25,475 bases of DNA from the IMG/VR virus record IMGVR_UViG_3300042695_000484, positions 1 through 25,475 of that record; one strand, given 5' to 3'. How positions within the stretch are numbered: the stretch's first letter is position 1; each line of letters starts with the position of its first letter. The notes under the pieces are model-generated. The model was not told the DNA's origin. It made no database searches and saw only the letters and a list, made by a program, of their open reading frames with translations. Positions 1 through 6,370 of the stretch are shown here, piece after piece. A program made the position numbers and the translations under genes. The DNA comes from a virus.

Positions 1-174
1 GATGATCCCGGCGCGCATGTCGGCGCGCTGGTTTCCGATCGCTCCGTCGATCGCCTCAAAGGCCATCCACTCGCTCAGTTCGTGGCTGCTCATGGTCTCC
101 TCTAGTTCTGCCACCGTCCTACCCAAAGCCAGCGCCAGCCGAAACAGGAACTGTCTCAGCGGGCGCTGTCGGAG
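1..174 (-). CDS. Tail assembly chaperone, T domain of the GT frameshift product (partial)
   Basis: This is the -1 frame extension of the upstream chaperone gene, comparable to lambda T in gpGT. After the slippery site the frame reads LRQRPLRQFLFRLALALGRT, then VAELEET, then MSSHELSEWMAFEAIDGA. The motif pattern LALGRTVAELEE, SSHELSEWMAFE, RADMRAGII is typical of T-like (DUF4035-like) chaperone domains of siphoviruses, which bind the tape measure and tail-tube subunits during tail assembly. The frame is open with no stop down to base 1, where the window cuts it inside the conserved RADxRAGI block, so perhaps 20-40 residues are missing. An internal ATG at 93 has a GAGGAG three bases upstream, so a short separate T protein is possible, but the open frame reaching back to the heptamer favours frameshifting. 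Confidence 0.85.
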
Positions 175-512
175 TTTCCCTCCAGCACTTCGCGATCCTT
201 GACGCCAAGGCCGCTGACGCGGCTCGCGATGTCATACAGGTGATCGACGAGGCCGGCGGGCAGTTCTCCGAGGGCGTCAACGTCAGCGGGTCCGAGCAGC
301 GGGGCGCCGTCGTGGTACAGACACAACGACACCAGGCTGGCTCGGATGTTGCGGACGGTGTTGCCCTTGTTGCTGAAGGTCTCCATCTCCCACCTATCCC
401 GCTTGGCGGCGGTGAGGCCACGCACTTCGACCTCACCGACGCCGGGGATGGACACGGTTTCAGATGGCACCTTCGACTTCAGGCCCAGCAGTTTGTCCTT
501 GATCTCGCTCAT
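156..512 (-). CDS. Tail assembly chaperone, G-like protein
   Basis: A 118-residue protein lying between the tail-tube gene and the tape measure, the position of lambda G. It begins MSEIKDKLLGLKSKVPSETV and carries a GVGEVEVRGLTAAKRDRWE segment often seen in this chaperone class. The expected role is cytoplasmic: coating the tape measure and recruiting tube subunits, then leaving before the tail matures. Its ATG at 512 follows the stop of the tube gene (516) by only a few bases, and no strong Shine-Dalgarno is visible, so translational coupling is likely. The slippery heptamer near residues 111-112 lets a minority of ribosomes continue into the T frame. Function rests on position, length and frameshift architecture more than on sequence identity. 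Confidence 0.85.
   Translation of the reverse strand: MSEIKDKLLGLKSKVPSETVSIPGVGEVEVRGLTAAKRDRWEMETFSNKGNTVRNIRASLVSLCLYHDGAPLLGPADVDALGELPAGLVDHLYDIASRVSGLGVKDREVLEGNSDSAR
174..180 (-). promoter_or_regulatory. -1 ribosomal frameshift slippery heptamer GGGAAAC
   Basis: On the minus strand the G frame reads GAG GGA AAC TCC, so the heptamer G GGA AAC has the X XXY YYZ form needed for tandem -1 slippage. It lies seven codons before the zero-frame stop (TGA, 158-156). The -1 frame is exactly the one that encodes the T-like domain. Lambda and many siphoviruses use such a site (GGGAAAG in lambda) to make a minor fraction of GT fusion from the G gene. Confidence 0.85.
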
Positions 513-515
513 GGA

Positions 516-935
516 TCAGCTCAGGGTTACGGCGCCGGTGATCTTCATGGTGAACGACGCGGTGAGCGCCGAATCCATGCCAGCCTTGACCGAGTAGTCG
601 GTCACGAAGCAGCTGCCGGATGCGGTGTGAACCTGGCCGCCAGTCACGCCGAACGAGAGCGCGAACGTCTGGGCGCTCGGGGCGGTCGTCGCGGCGGTGT
701 TGTCCAGCTGATCCCACAGTGCGCTGTGCGCGCCGAGGATGTTGACCTCCATCGAGATCGTGCCGCTGTCGATCAGGCCCGCGACGAACTTGCGATGACG
801 GTCGGTGAGCGTGGTCACGTCGATCGTGTTCAGCTTGAGACCGTCGATGTTCAGGCTGAGAACTTCGGCGACTGCGGCCGAGTTGAAGGTGATGGTGGTG
901 CCGAACGTGGGCACCGCTGCGGTGATGGCTGGCAT
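516..935 (-). CDS. Major tail (tube) protein
   Basis: A 139-residue protein rich in Thr, Ser, Val and Ala with alternating beta-type segments. It starts MPAITAAVPTFGTTITFN and carries a VTTLTDRHRKFVAGLIDSG segment, a pattern common in siphoviral tube proteins (TTLxD, GLxDxG). Subunits would stack as hexameric rings to form the tail tube. AGGAGG lies about nine bases before the ATG at 935. It sits between the tail-completion gene and the G-like chaperone, the canonical place for the tube gene. It is at the short end of the family and has no obvious C-terminal Ig-like domain. Confidence 0.85.
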   Translation of the reverse strand: MPAITAAVPTFGTTITFNSAAVAEVLSLNIDGLKLNTIDVTTLTDRHRKFVAGLIDSGTISMEVNILGAHSALWDQLDNTAATTAPSAQTFALSFGVTGGQVHTASGSCFVTDYSVKAGMDSALTASFTMKITGAVTLS

Positions 936-955
936 GGGGTGATCCTCCTAGATCA

Positions 956-1417
956 TCAAGGAACGCCACCACCGGGCTCGGTGATGGTCGTGGGTGAAAC
1001 GGAGCTGGAGCGGTACGTCGCTTCCAGCGTGACAGTCGTGACGTGGATGCCGGTCTCGGTGGCCTCGCTGCCCACGTCATACTGACTGGTGATCCCGGTC
1101 TCGCGGATCTCAAAGATCGTCACGCTCCGGGCTTGGCCGCTCGCGCCGTGCATCTTGACTCGCACGGCCTCGGCGATCTGCCGCGACACCTTCAGCGTCG
1201 AGGCAATGCAGTCCACCTCGACGGTGAACTTGCGCAGGCAGTCGGTGCGGCCGAAGGTCGGCGAGACGTTCGCATCCTGCCCCGTGGTGAGCACGATGGC
1301 GGGGAGCGTGGAGGTGTCGCGGAACGCGGTGAAGATGCGCGTGGACACCAGCGCCGTGACGCTGGTCGATTGCGTCAGGGCATCGCGGACGGCTGCGACG
1401 ATCGCCTGGCTGCTCAC
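956..1417 (-). CDS. Tail completion/terminator protein (DUF3168-like)
   Basis: A 153-residue protein with the DUF3168 pattern: an N-terminal helix (AIVAAVRDALTQSTSVTALV), then RIFTAFRDTSTLPAIVLTTG, and a beta-rich C-terminal half ending in an EATYRSS strand. Such proteins (relatives of lambda gpU and SPP1 gp17) cap the tail tube at the head-proximal end and join it to the head. The best start is GTG at 1417, which overlaps the stop of the preceding gene as GTGA and has GCGAGG upstream; an in-frame extension to about 1600 has no family-like sequence and lies inside the neighbouring gene. Position just before the tube gene supports the call. Confidence 0.8.
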   Translation of the reverse strand: MSSQAIVAAVRDALTQSTSVTALVSTRIFTAFRDTSTLPAIVLTTGQDANVSPTFGRTDCLRKFTVEVDCIASTLKVSRQIAEAVRVKMHGASGQARSVTIFEIRETGITSQYDVGSEATETGIHVTTVTLEATYRSSSVSPTTITEPGGGVP

Positions 1418-1956
1418 GACAGACCTCGCTTCGCTGCTTCGAGCAGGATGCGCCGCGGCAGTTCGGTCGCCATGTGCGCATTGATTCCGCCCGTGAGGCG
1501 CTTGTACAGGTTGAGGATGACGCGCCAGCCGGGGTAATTTCCTCCGAGGTTGCGGTCCATGTACCGGCCGGCGTCGATGATCCAGATGCCTGGCGCCCAC
1601 GCCTTCGTGCGGGAACGGAAGTTGCCGCGCTTGTCGGTCCAGAAGTGAAAGCCGAAGCCCTTGATGGAAAACGCACGCTTGACCTGAGCGCGAGAAAAGC
1701 CGGCAGACGCGCCCGCTTTGTAGTTCTTGAACATCCAGCGATTCCAGCGCCCGGTCTTCGACGGCTTCTGGCTGTCGTACTTGCCGCCGCGTGCGGAGAA
1801 CTCCGAGAGCAGGCCGAGGCGCACGGGCTCCATCGCCTCGGTCATGATCTCCTCGGTGAGCTCCTTGAGCACAGTGGTGCCGAGTTCGCGCATGGCCTTG
1901 TTGACCTGCTCGACGCCTTGCACCGCGACTGCCTTGTGCACGTTCGAGTAGCCCAT
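1414..1956 (-). CDS. HK97 gp10-like tail component
   Basis: A 180-residue basic protein, beginning MGYSNVHKAVAVQGVEQVNK. Its N-terminal helix (GVEQVNKAMRELGTTVLKEL) and position fit the HK97 gp10 family, whose members bind at the neck or top of the tail in siphoviruses. The middle is rich in Lys, Trp and Tyr (RWNRWMFKNYKAGASAG). The ATG at 1956 shares bases with the TAA stop of the upstream gene (TAATG), and GGGAG lies about eleven bases upstream. Longer in-frame readings to 2034 fall inside the upstream gene and look like shadow sequence. The family call is moderate; the neck/tail position is firm. Confidence 0.7.
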   Translation of the reverse strand: MGYSNVHKAVAVQGVEQVNKAMRELGTTVLKELTEEIMTEAMEPVRLGLLSEFSARGGKYDSQKPSKTGRWNRWMFKNYKAGASAGFSRAQVKRAFSIKGFGFHFWTDKRGNFRSRTKAWAPGIWIIDAGRYMDRNLGGNYPGWRVILNLYKRLTGGINAHMATELPRRILLEAAKRGLS

Positions 1957-2306
1957 TAGGTCACGATCTCCCGGCACATGAGGTCGAGGTACTGCCGTCG
2001 CTCCTGCCAGTCCACGACCGTCACGACCTCCCAAGTGCGCGAGATGGTGCCTTGCTCGTCGCTGACGGTGCGCAGTTGGCTGCGGTGGCTGACGGTGGGG
2101 TGCCAGCGCATGCGGATGCGGTGCGTCACCGTCTGATTCATCTGGCGGTGATTCATCTTCTCGTCTGCGCTCGCGTCGTTGATCGCGGCGAACAGGACCG
2201 TGCCGCTGCCGGCGGCGTTCACGGTGCGCACGGGCTGGCCGTACTCGTCGGTCGCGGTGGACGCGCCGAGCAGCTCGAGCGGGGTGCGCATGTAGCCCGG
2301 GTTCAC
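1956..2306 (-). CDS. Head closure / head-tail joining protein (SPP1 gp16-like)
   Basis: A 116-residue protein with the features of the Phage_H_T_join family: an N-terminal MRTPLELLG..TDEYGQPVRT segment, an internal RQMNQTVTHRIRMRWHPTV block, and a WEVVTVVDWQERRQYLDLMC ending. These proteins form the ring that closes the DNA channel below the connector. GTG at 2306 is preferred because it overlaps the previous stop as GTGA and has GGGGGA six bases upstream; ATG at 2291 is an alternative without a good Shine-Dalgarno. It is the second of the connector, head-closure, gp10-like, tail-completion series. Confidence 0.85.
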   Translation of the reverse strand: MNPGYMRTPLELLGASTATDEYGQPVRTVNAAGSGTVLFAAINDASADEKMNHRQMNQTVTHRIRMRWHPTVSHRSQLRTVSDEQGTISRTWEVVTVVDWQERRQYLDLMCREIVT

Positions 2307-2890
2307 TGGTAGTCCCCCGAGTGGTACTGCACGATCAGGCGCTGCACCGTGAAGGGGATCTCGTTTACGATGTTGCCGATGTTCACGCTGCTGCGGTTGT
2401 CGTACAGGTGCGCAGCCTGCAGCAGCACGGCGTGGCGAAGGGCGGCGGGGATGTTGGCGCTGGCTGCGCCATAGCCGGCGGTGAAGTTCACCGTCACGTC
2501 GAGCGCTCCAGTGCCCAGCGTGGCCGGCCAGGAGGAGGTGCTCTTCAGCACGACGCGGCCGATGTTGTCCACGCTGTAGGCGTGGTACTCGCTGCTCGCC
2601 AGCGTCTGCGTCGCGCCGGCGGTGTCGGTGTAGGTGATGCTGGACACACTCAGCCAGGGCGAGCGGGGCAGGATGATCTGCCCGGACGCTGGGAACTCCT
2701 CCAGCTGGTAGGAGAACGCCCGCGTGATCAGGGCACGCCGGGTCTCGTTCTCGATGCACTGCGTAGCCGTGAGCACCAGCGTGGCGATGTATCCGTCATC
2801 TTGAGAGTGGTACACCCTCGCGTGCGCTTTAAGGTCGCTGGTGCTCACGGCCGCGGTAACTGCGCCTGCGTCGGTCAGGTTCGTCTTCAT
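2303..2890 (-). CDS. Head-tail connector protein (gp6-like / phiE125 gp8 family)
   Basis: A 195-residue protein with the hallmark order of the gp6-like connector family: N-terminal DLKAHARVYHSQDDGYIATL helices, CIENETRRALITRAF, the FPASGQIILPRSPWLSVSSI strand region with ITYTDTAG, and a C-terminal IPAALRHAVLLQAAHLYDNR helix. It should form a ring below the portal. The start codon overlaps the stop of the upstream 67-residue gene (ATGA). Length is normal for the family. Confidence 0.9.
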   Translation of the reverse strand: MKTNLTDAGAVTAAVSTSDLKAHARVYHSQDDGYIATLVLTATQCIENETRRALITRAFSYQLEEFPASGQIILPRSPWLSVSSITYTDTAGATQTLASSEYHAYSVDNIGRVVLKSTSSWPATLGTGALDVTVNFTAGYGAASANIPAALRHAVLLQAAHLYDNRSSVNIGNIVNEIPFTVQRLIVQYHSGDYQ

Positions 2891-3090
2891 CGCTTGGCTG
2901 CCTTCCTCGTCGCCTTGCAGCAGTCGGGCTTCACGCAGGCTTCAGGCTGGTCTGGGTGGGCCTCGGCGCGCTCGGCGAGCCCGGTGGCGATCAGCTCGAT
3001 CGCGGTGCGCTCGTCGACGGTCAGGAGATCGCCGGGCGCATGCACGGCCTGCTGGACGATGAATGGCTGGATGACTCGCACGGTCTTCAT
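2887..3090 (-). CDS. Small head-tail region protein of unknown function
   Basis: A 67-residue protein, MKTVRVIQPFIVQQAVHAPG then DLLTVDERTAIELIATGLAE, with a basic cysteine-containing tail (CVKPDCCKATRKAAKR). Small proteins with a PGDxLTVDExTAxxLIxxGLAE core are common between capsid and connector genes of HK97-like phages, but I know of no proven role. It starts 57 bases after the capsid gene and overlaps the connector start (ATGA), so it is cotranslated with the neck genes. The CxxxxCC tail could bind metal or be incidental. Confidence 0.75.
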   Translation of the reverse strand: MKTVRVIQPFIVQQAVHAPGDLLTVDERTAIELIATGLAERAEAHPDQPEACVKPDCCKATRKAAKR

Positions 3091-3105
3091 GTTTGGAAAT
3101 CCGCC

Positions 3106-3123
3106 CGGGGGCTTTCGCCCCCG
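3106..3123 (-). terminator. GC-rich hairpin after the capsid gene, terminator-like
   Basis: On the minus strand CGGGGGC and GCCCCCG form a perfect 7-bp stem closed by a GAAA tetraloop, 25 bases after the stop of the larger capsid gene. No T-run follows, only GGCGGATTTCC leading into the next gene, so it may be a weak terminator, an mRNA-stabilising 3' structure or a processing point that sets capsid expression above neck-gene expression. Confidence 0.4.
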
Positions 3124-3147
3124 AGCGGTGTGGGTTCAGGTCAGTGA

Positions 3148-4452
3148 TCAGGTGGAGCTGGTGCTCAGGTAGCGGAAGGCGTTCACGTTGGTGACCGTGA
3201 AATCGACTCGGCTCTGCGCGTAGTAGCCACTTTGGTTGCTTTCCGCATAGCGCTCGCGCAGCACCTTGAGGGTGTAGCCGTTGCGCTCGCCGATCACGCC
3301 GTAATCGAACGCGCCGATGCAGGCCAGCTTGGCGGGGTTGCCAGTGGTGCCTGCGCTCGACACGGCGAACGACGGGTAGATCGGGATGCCCATGAAACGA
3401 TCGGGCTCGCCGAGCGCGCCGCTGGGCTGCCAGAAGTAGGTCGTGGTCGAGCTGCTGATGACCGCCAGCTTGCGCAGGTTCTGCAGGAAGGTGTCGCTGC
3501 AGACGATCGCGCAGCTGGGGTGCATGCGGTACTCGCGCGGCAGGCTGTAGACGAAGTCGATCACGTCAGCGATCGCGTAGGTCGGTGCAGCAGCCGTGCC
3601 AGCAAAAGCCTTTCCGTCTGCGATCAGGTTCTGGCCCGTGGCGGTGTAGGTCATCAGGCCGCGGGGGTTCGGTGCCGTTGCGTTGCCGGCGATGAAGCCG
3701 TTCTCCTCCACCTCGGCGAACTTACGGGCGAACTGCTCGGTCAGGATCGACTCGATCGAGAAGCCGGGGCCGCGAGCGGGGGCGTCTTCGATCAGTTCGT
3801 TCGAAACCAGCGCAAGGCCAGCCAGGCGACGAGGCTGCAGCGTGCGTGCAGCGAACGTGCCAGTGCTGTCGCTTGCAGCTCCGGCCTCGGACAGGAACGA
3901 TGCGCCGACCAGACCCGTTTCGATCGCGATCTCGCGCTTGAACGAGCCGAGAGGCATCACCTTGCAGAGCTTGCGCATGATGCACATCTGCTGCAGGCGC
4001 TTGGTCAGCTCCTGGTGGAACTCAGTCGGGGGCAGCACGTCGCCGGAGCCCGAGGTGCCCTCGGACAGGGCGCGCATTTCGGACACTGGGGTGTGCTCGC
4101 CACGCTTCAGGTAGGTCGCGTAGGCGTTCTGGTACTCGTCGCTGCAGCGGAAGTCGCCGAAACGCGGGGCGCGCTGGGCGGTCTCGCGAGCAGCGGGAGC
4201 ACGACGCACTTCGGGCGCGTCCGGGCCCACGTCAACGAAGCCCGCGTCCTTGTCCTTCGCGGCGAGGCCCATCAGCGCGTGGTTGCGCTCGATCTGGCTC
4301 TGCACGCTGCGGTACTCGGCGTTCAGCGCGTCGAACTTGGCAGTGTCCTCGGCGCTCATGTCGCCGCCGTTGGCGTTGGCCGCCTCGATCATGTTCTGCA
4401 TGGCGCGGTAGCGGGCGTCGTTGCCCTCGCGCAGTTCCTTGTAGCCCTTCAT
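3148..4452 (-). CDS. HK97-fold major capsid protein with N-terminal delta domain (capsid 1)
   Basis: A 434-residue HK97-type major capsid protein. Residues 1-100 form a charged, probably coiled-coil region (DAEYRSVQSQIE-like helices, then an Arg/Ala-rich linker), matching the scaffold-like delta domain that the prohead protease removes. The mature-like part begins near FRCSDEYQNAYATYLKRGEH and carries RALSEGTSGSGDVLPPTEF, LQPRRLAGLALVSNELIEDA, a GN..APNPRGLMT loop and a C-terminal R.ERYAESNQSGYYAQSRVDF strand region, all typical of the family. AAGGGA lies eight bases before the ATG. It is adjacent to and clearly related to the next gene (4480-5616). Because it has the delta domain and family-typical length, this is the more likely principal shell protein. 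Confidence 0.93.
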   Translation of the reverse strand: MKGYKELREGNDARYRAMQNMIEAANANGGDMSAEDTAKFDALNAEYRSVQSQIERNHALMGLAAKDKDAGFVDVGPDAPEVRRAPAARETAQRAPRFGDFRCSDEYQNAYATYLKRGEHTPVSEMRALSEGTSGSGDVLPPTEFHQELTKRLQQMCIMRKLCKVMPLGSFKREIAIETGLVGASFLSEAGAASDSTGTFAARTLQPRRLAGLALVSNELIEDAPARGPGFSIESILTEQFARKFAEVEENGFIAGNATAPNPRGLMTYTATGQNLIADGKAFAGTAAAPTYAIADVIDFVYSLPREYRMHPSCAIVCSDTFLQNLRKLAVISSSTTTYFWQPSGALGEPDRFMGIPIYPSFAVSSAGTTGNPAKLACIGAFDYGVIGERNGYTLKVLRERYAESNQSGYYAQSRVDFTVTNVNAFRYLSTSST

Positions 4453-4479
4453 GGTGTGTTCCCTTTCAATGTGCGGCGA

Positions 4480-5616
4480 TTAGCCGCGGTGGATTCCAAA
4501 TGCCGCGTTCACGTCAGTCAGCGCTCCAGCGCATCGAACCGACACGATGAACGCGACTTCGTTCGTGGCGGCGTAAGTTTCATTCAGTCGCGTCACGCTG
4601 ATCCCGTTGCCAGCGAGGGCGAGCATGTAGCGCGACAGGTCAGCGGCAACCACCAGCGGCTCGCCGGCGGCGGGCACGCTTGTGTTGGATGCCGGGCTCA
4701 TTTCCGCAAACAGCCACGGCTGGCCGAACAGTCGGCGCTCCGACCAGAGCGCGACCTGCGACTGTGCAGCCGGAACAATTCCAGCGCCCTGCGAAGATGC
4801 GGTCGGGTGGATGTTTAGCTGTGAGTTGAAGATCCACGTGGCCCGCTCAAAGTAGGCCGATGTCAGGCGCGCGTTCTGCACGAGGCCCAGCGTCGCATTC
4901 AAGATGCCGTTCGTAGACTGCGTCAGGACTCCATAGTCACCACCCAGCGCAGCAGTAGTAGTGATGCTGCGGCTGTATCGCTTGAGCGTGTTCACGATGC
5001 CGTGGCACGCATCGCTGCCCGCGGTGCTCGCCGTGCCGGCGGTCACGCTGTCGTCCTTGTTGCCGATCAGGATCTGTCGGCTGAGTTCTCGGTTGAGGTC
5101 TTGCGACGCCTGCTTGACGATGATGTTTTCGACGCTCGCGTCGCCCTGCGACGCAGAATCCTCGACCAGTTCCCGCGAGGCGCGCACCATGACGCTGATG
5201 CGCTTCAGGGTAAAGGTCGCGGTGCTGCTGCCCGTGTTGCTTGTGCCTGGCTGCGTGAATGACGGCACGGTCACGGTGGTCTGGCTGCCGGCTGTTGCGT
5301 CGATCAGGGTGCCAGCCTCGCCGGGGTTCTTCTGGACGCTAAAGCCAGCCGACCCGGTGGGGGTGATGATCGGCACGCTGAAGGTGCCCGTCGAGGTGTA
5401 GACCTTGCTCACCTGTCCGACGATGCGGTCGTCGCCCATCTCGGCCATGAACATGTTCGAGTAGGTCGTCGGGAACAGAACGGCGCCGCCCGTCGCGCTG
5501 CCCTCGCTCAGTGCGCGAGCTTCGACGTCGGTCAGACCGTTGTGCCCGCGGGCGAGGTAGCGCGAGAACAGGCCGCGGTACTCCTCGCTGTTCCGATCCA
5601 GTTTGTTCTTCTCCAT
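4480..5616 (-). CDS. Second HK97-fold capsid protein lacking a delta domain (capsid 2)
   Basis: A 378-residue HK97-fold protein paralogous to capsid 1. SEEYRGLFSRYLARGHNG and ARALSEGSATGGAVLFPTTY align with SDEYQNAYATYLKRGEHT and RALSEGTSGSGDVLPPTE of capsid 1. FTLKRISVMVRASRELVEDS matches its spine-helix region, and LALAGNGISVTRLNETYAAT matches its C-terminal strands. The N-terminal delta domain is missing: only about ten residues precede the mature-like start. GGAGA lies six bases before the ATG. It is encoded between the prohead protease and capsid 1, where a single capsid gene is usual. It could form pentamers or another special shell position, be a minor shell component, or be an ancestral capsid kept after recombination. 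Both frames are intact, so decay is not evident. Confidence 0.9.
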   Translation of the reverse strand: MEKNKLDRNSEEYRGLFSRYLARGHNGLTDVEARALSEGSATGGAVLFPTTYSNMFMAEMGDDRIVGQVSKVYTSTGTFSVPIITPTGSAGFSVQKNPGEAGTLIDATAGSQTTVTVPSFTQPGTSNTGSSTATFTLKRISVMVRASRELVEDSASQGDASVENIIVKQASQDLNRELSRQILIGNKDDSVTAGTASTAGSDACHGIVNTLKRYSRSITTTAALGGDYGVLTQSTNGILNATLGLVQNARLTSAYFERATWIFNSQLNIHPTASSQGAGIVPAAQSQVALWSERRLFGQPWLFAEMSPASNTSVPAAGEPLVVAADLSRYMLALAGNGISVTRLNETYAATNEVAFIVSVRCAGALTDVNAAFGIHRG

Positions 5617-5789
5617 CGCGTTCTCCGGTTAGCGCCGGGGTGCGACGAAAAAGGCGCACTAGCCCGGCGGTTCGTTGTCTTCCAGTTCAACGTCCGCATG
5701 CAGGCCAGTGCGCCACGAGGGCAAGCACGGAGGTCTGTCTCGCGCGGTGGTGTGCATGCACTAGGCAGGGGCACCCACGCGCGGCAGGT

Positions 5790-5817
5790 ATTCAATTGGC
5801 CGCCATTGTCGCGTCAA
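5790..5817 (-). promoter_or_regulatory. Candidate sigma-70 promoter for the capsid genes
   Basis: On the minus strand TTGACG (5817-5812) and TTGAAT (5795-5790) are separated by 16 bases, inside the 226-base non-coding gap between the protease and capsid 2 genes. This would give a leader of about 165 bases. The -35 box matches 5 of 6 consensus positions and the -10 box 4 of 6. The -35 box lies on a small CGCGT/ACGCG dyad (around 5810-5827), and a GTGCATGCAC palindrome lies at about 5752-5761. The promoter is inferred; a separate start for the most abundant virion proteins would make sense. Confidence 0.35.
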
Positions 5818-5842
5818 AAAAACGCGATGCAAGGGCGGGGGG

Positions 5843-6370
5843 TCAGCGCGGCGGCAGGAGCCGGATCGTGCGGCGCACCGCCTCGGCCTGCGCCTCGCGA
5901 GCCTCGACGCTGGTCGCCGGATTCGCGGGGAAGGTCACGAGGCTGATCTCCAGCAGGTCGGCGTCGAGGATGACGCGCACGGGCTTGTCCACGCCCTTCT
6001 CGTACTTCTCAGCCCGCACCATGAAGCCGAAGCTGCACTGGCTCACGACGCCGCTCTCGACCAGGGCGTGCGCCTCGCGGGCCGTCGCGGTGTCGGGGAG
6101 GGTGGCCTCGAAGCCGAGGCCCGTGGCGTCGGTGAACAAGCGCAGGTTGCCGGCGCGCACCCGGGCGAGGGGCTTGCCAGTGTCGTGGTTCCAGAGCAGG
6201 GCGATGTCGCCGGGCTCTTCCATCGAGCGCGCGAAGGCGTTGGGATCGACCCGCTCGAGCTCGCGACCCATGTCGTAGGAGTTCCAAGTCACGGCGTAGC
6301 CGCGCACCTTTAGGTCGGCGGCGGGGGCAAGGGTGCCGAGGGCACGGGTTTCAGTTCGCGGGGTTGGCAT
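5843..6370 (-). CDS. Prohead maturation protease (HK97 family)
   Basis: A 175-residue serine protease of the HK97 prohead type. The N-terminal strand LKVRGYAVTWNSYDMGRELE and EDPxAF-like VDPNAFARSM segment lead to the catalytic His in LLWNHDTGKPLARV. The catalytic Ser is in VVSQCSFGFMV, and the ILDADLLEISLVTFPANPAT block is the family's C-terminal signature. It cuts the delta domain from capsid subunits inside the prohead and then digests itself. The ATG at 6370 lies inside the end of the portal gene (20-base overlap) with GGAGA about nine bases upstream. Its substrate here is presumably capsid 1, since capsid 2 has no delta domain. Confidence 0.95.
   Translation of the reverse strand: MPTPRTETRALGTLAPAADLKVRGYAVTWNSYDMGRELERVDPNAFARSMEEPGDIALLWNHDTGKPLARVRAGNLRLFTDATGLGFEATLPDTATAREAHALVESGVVSQCSFGFMVRAEKYEKGVDKPVRVILDADLLEISLVTFPANPATSVEAREAQAEAVRRTIRLLPPR

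Noticed and set aside
3106-3123. Strong intrinsic terminator
   Set aside because: The stem is good but no T-run follows on the minus strand, so only a weak terminator or stability element is proposed.
5617-5842. Small ORF in the gap between protease and capsid 2
   Set aside because: Frames here are short, lack ribosome-binding sites and overlap the promoter candidate; no protein-like sequence seen.
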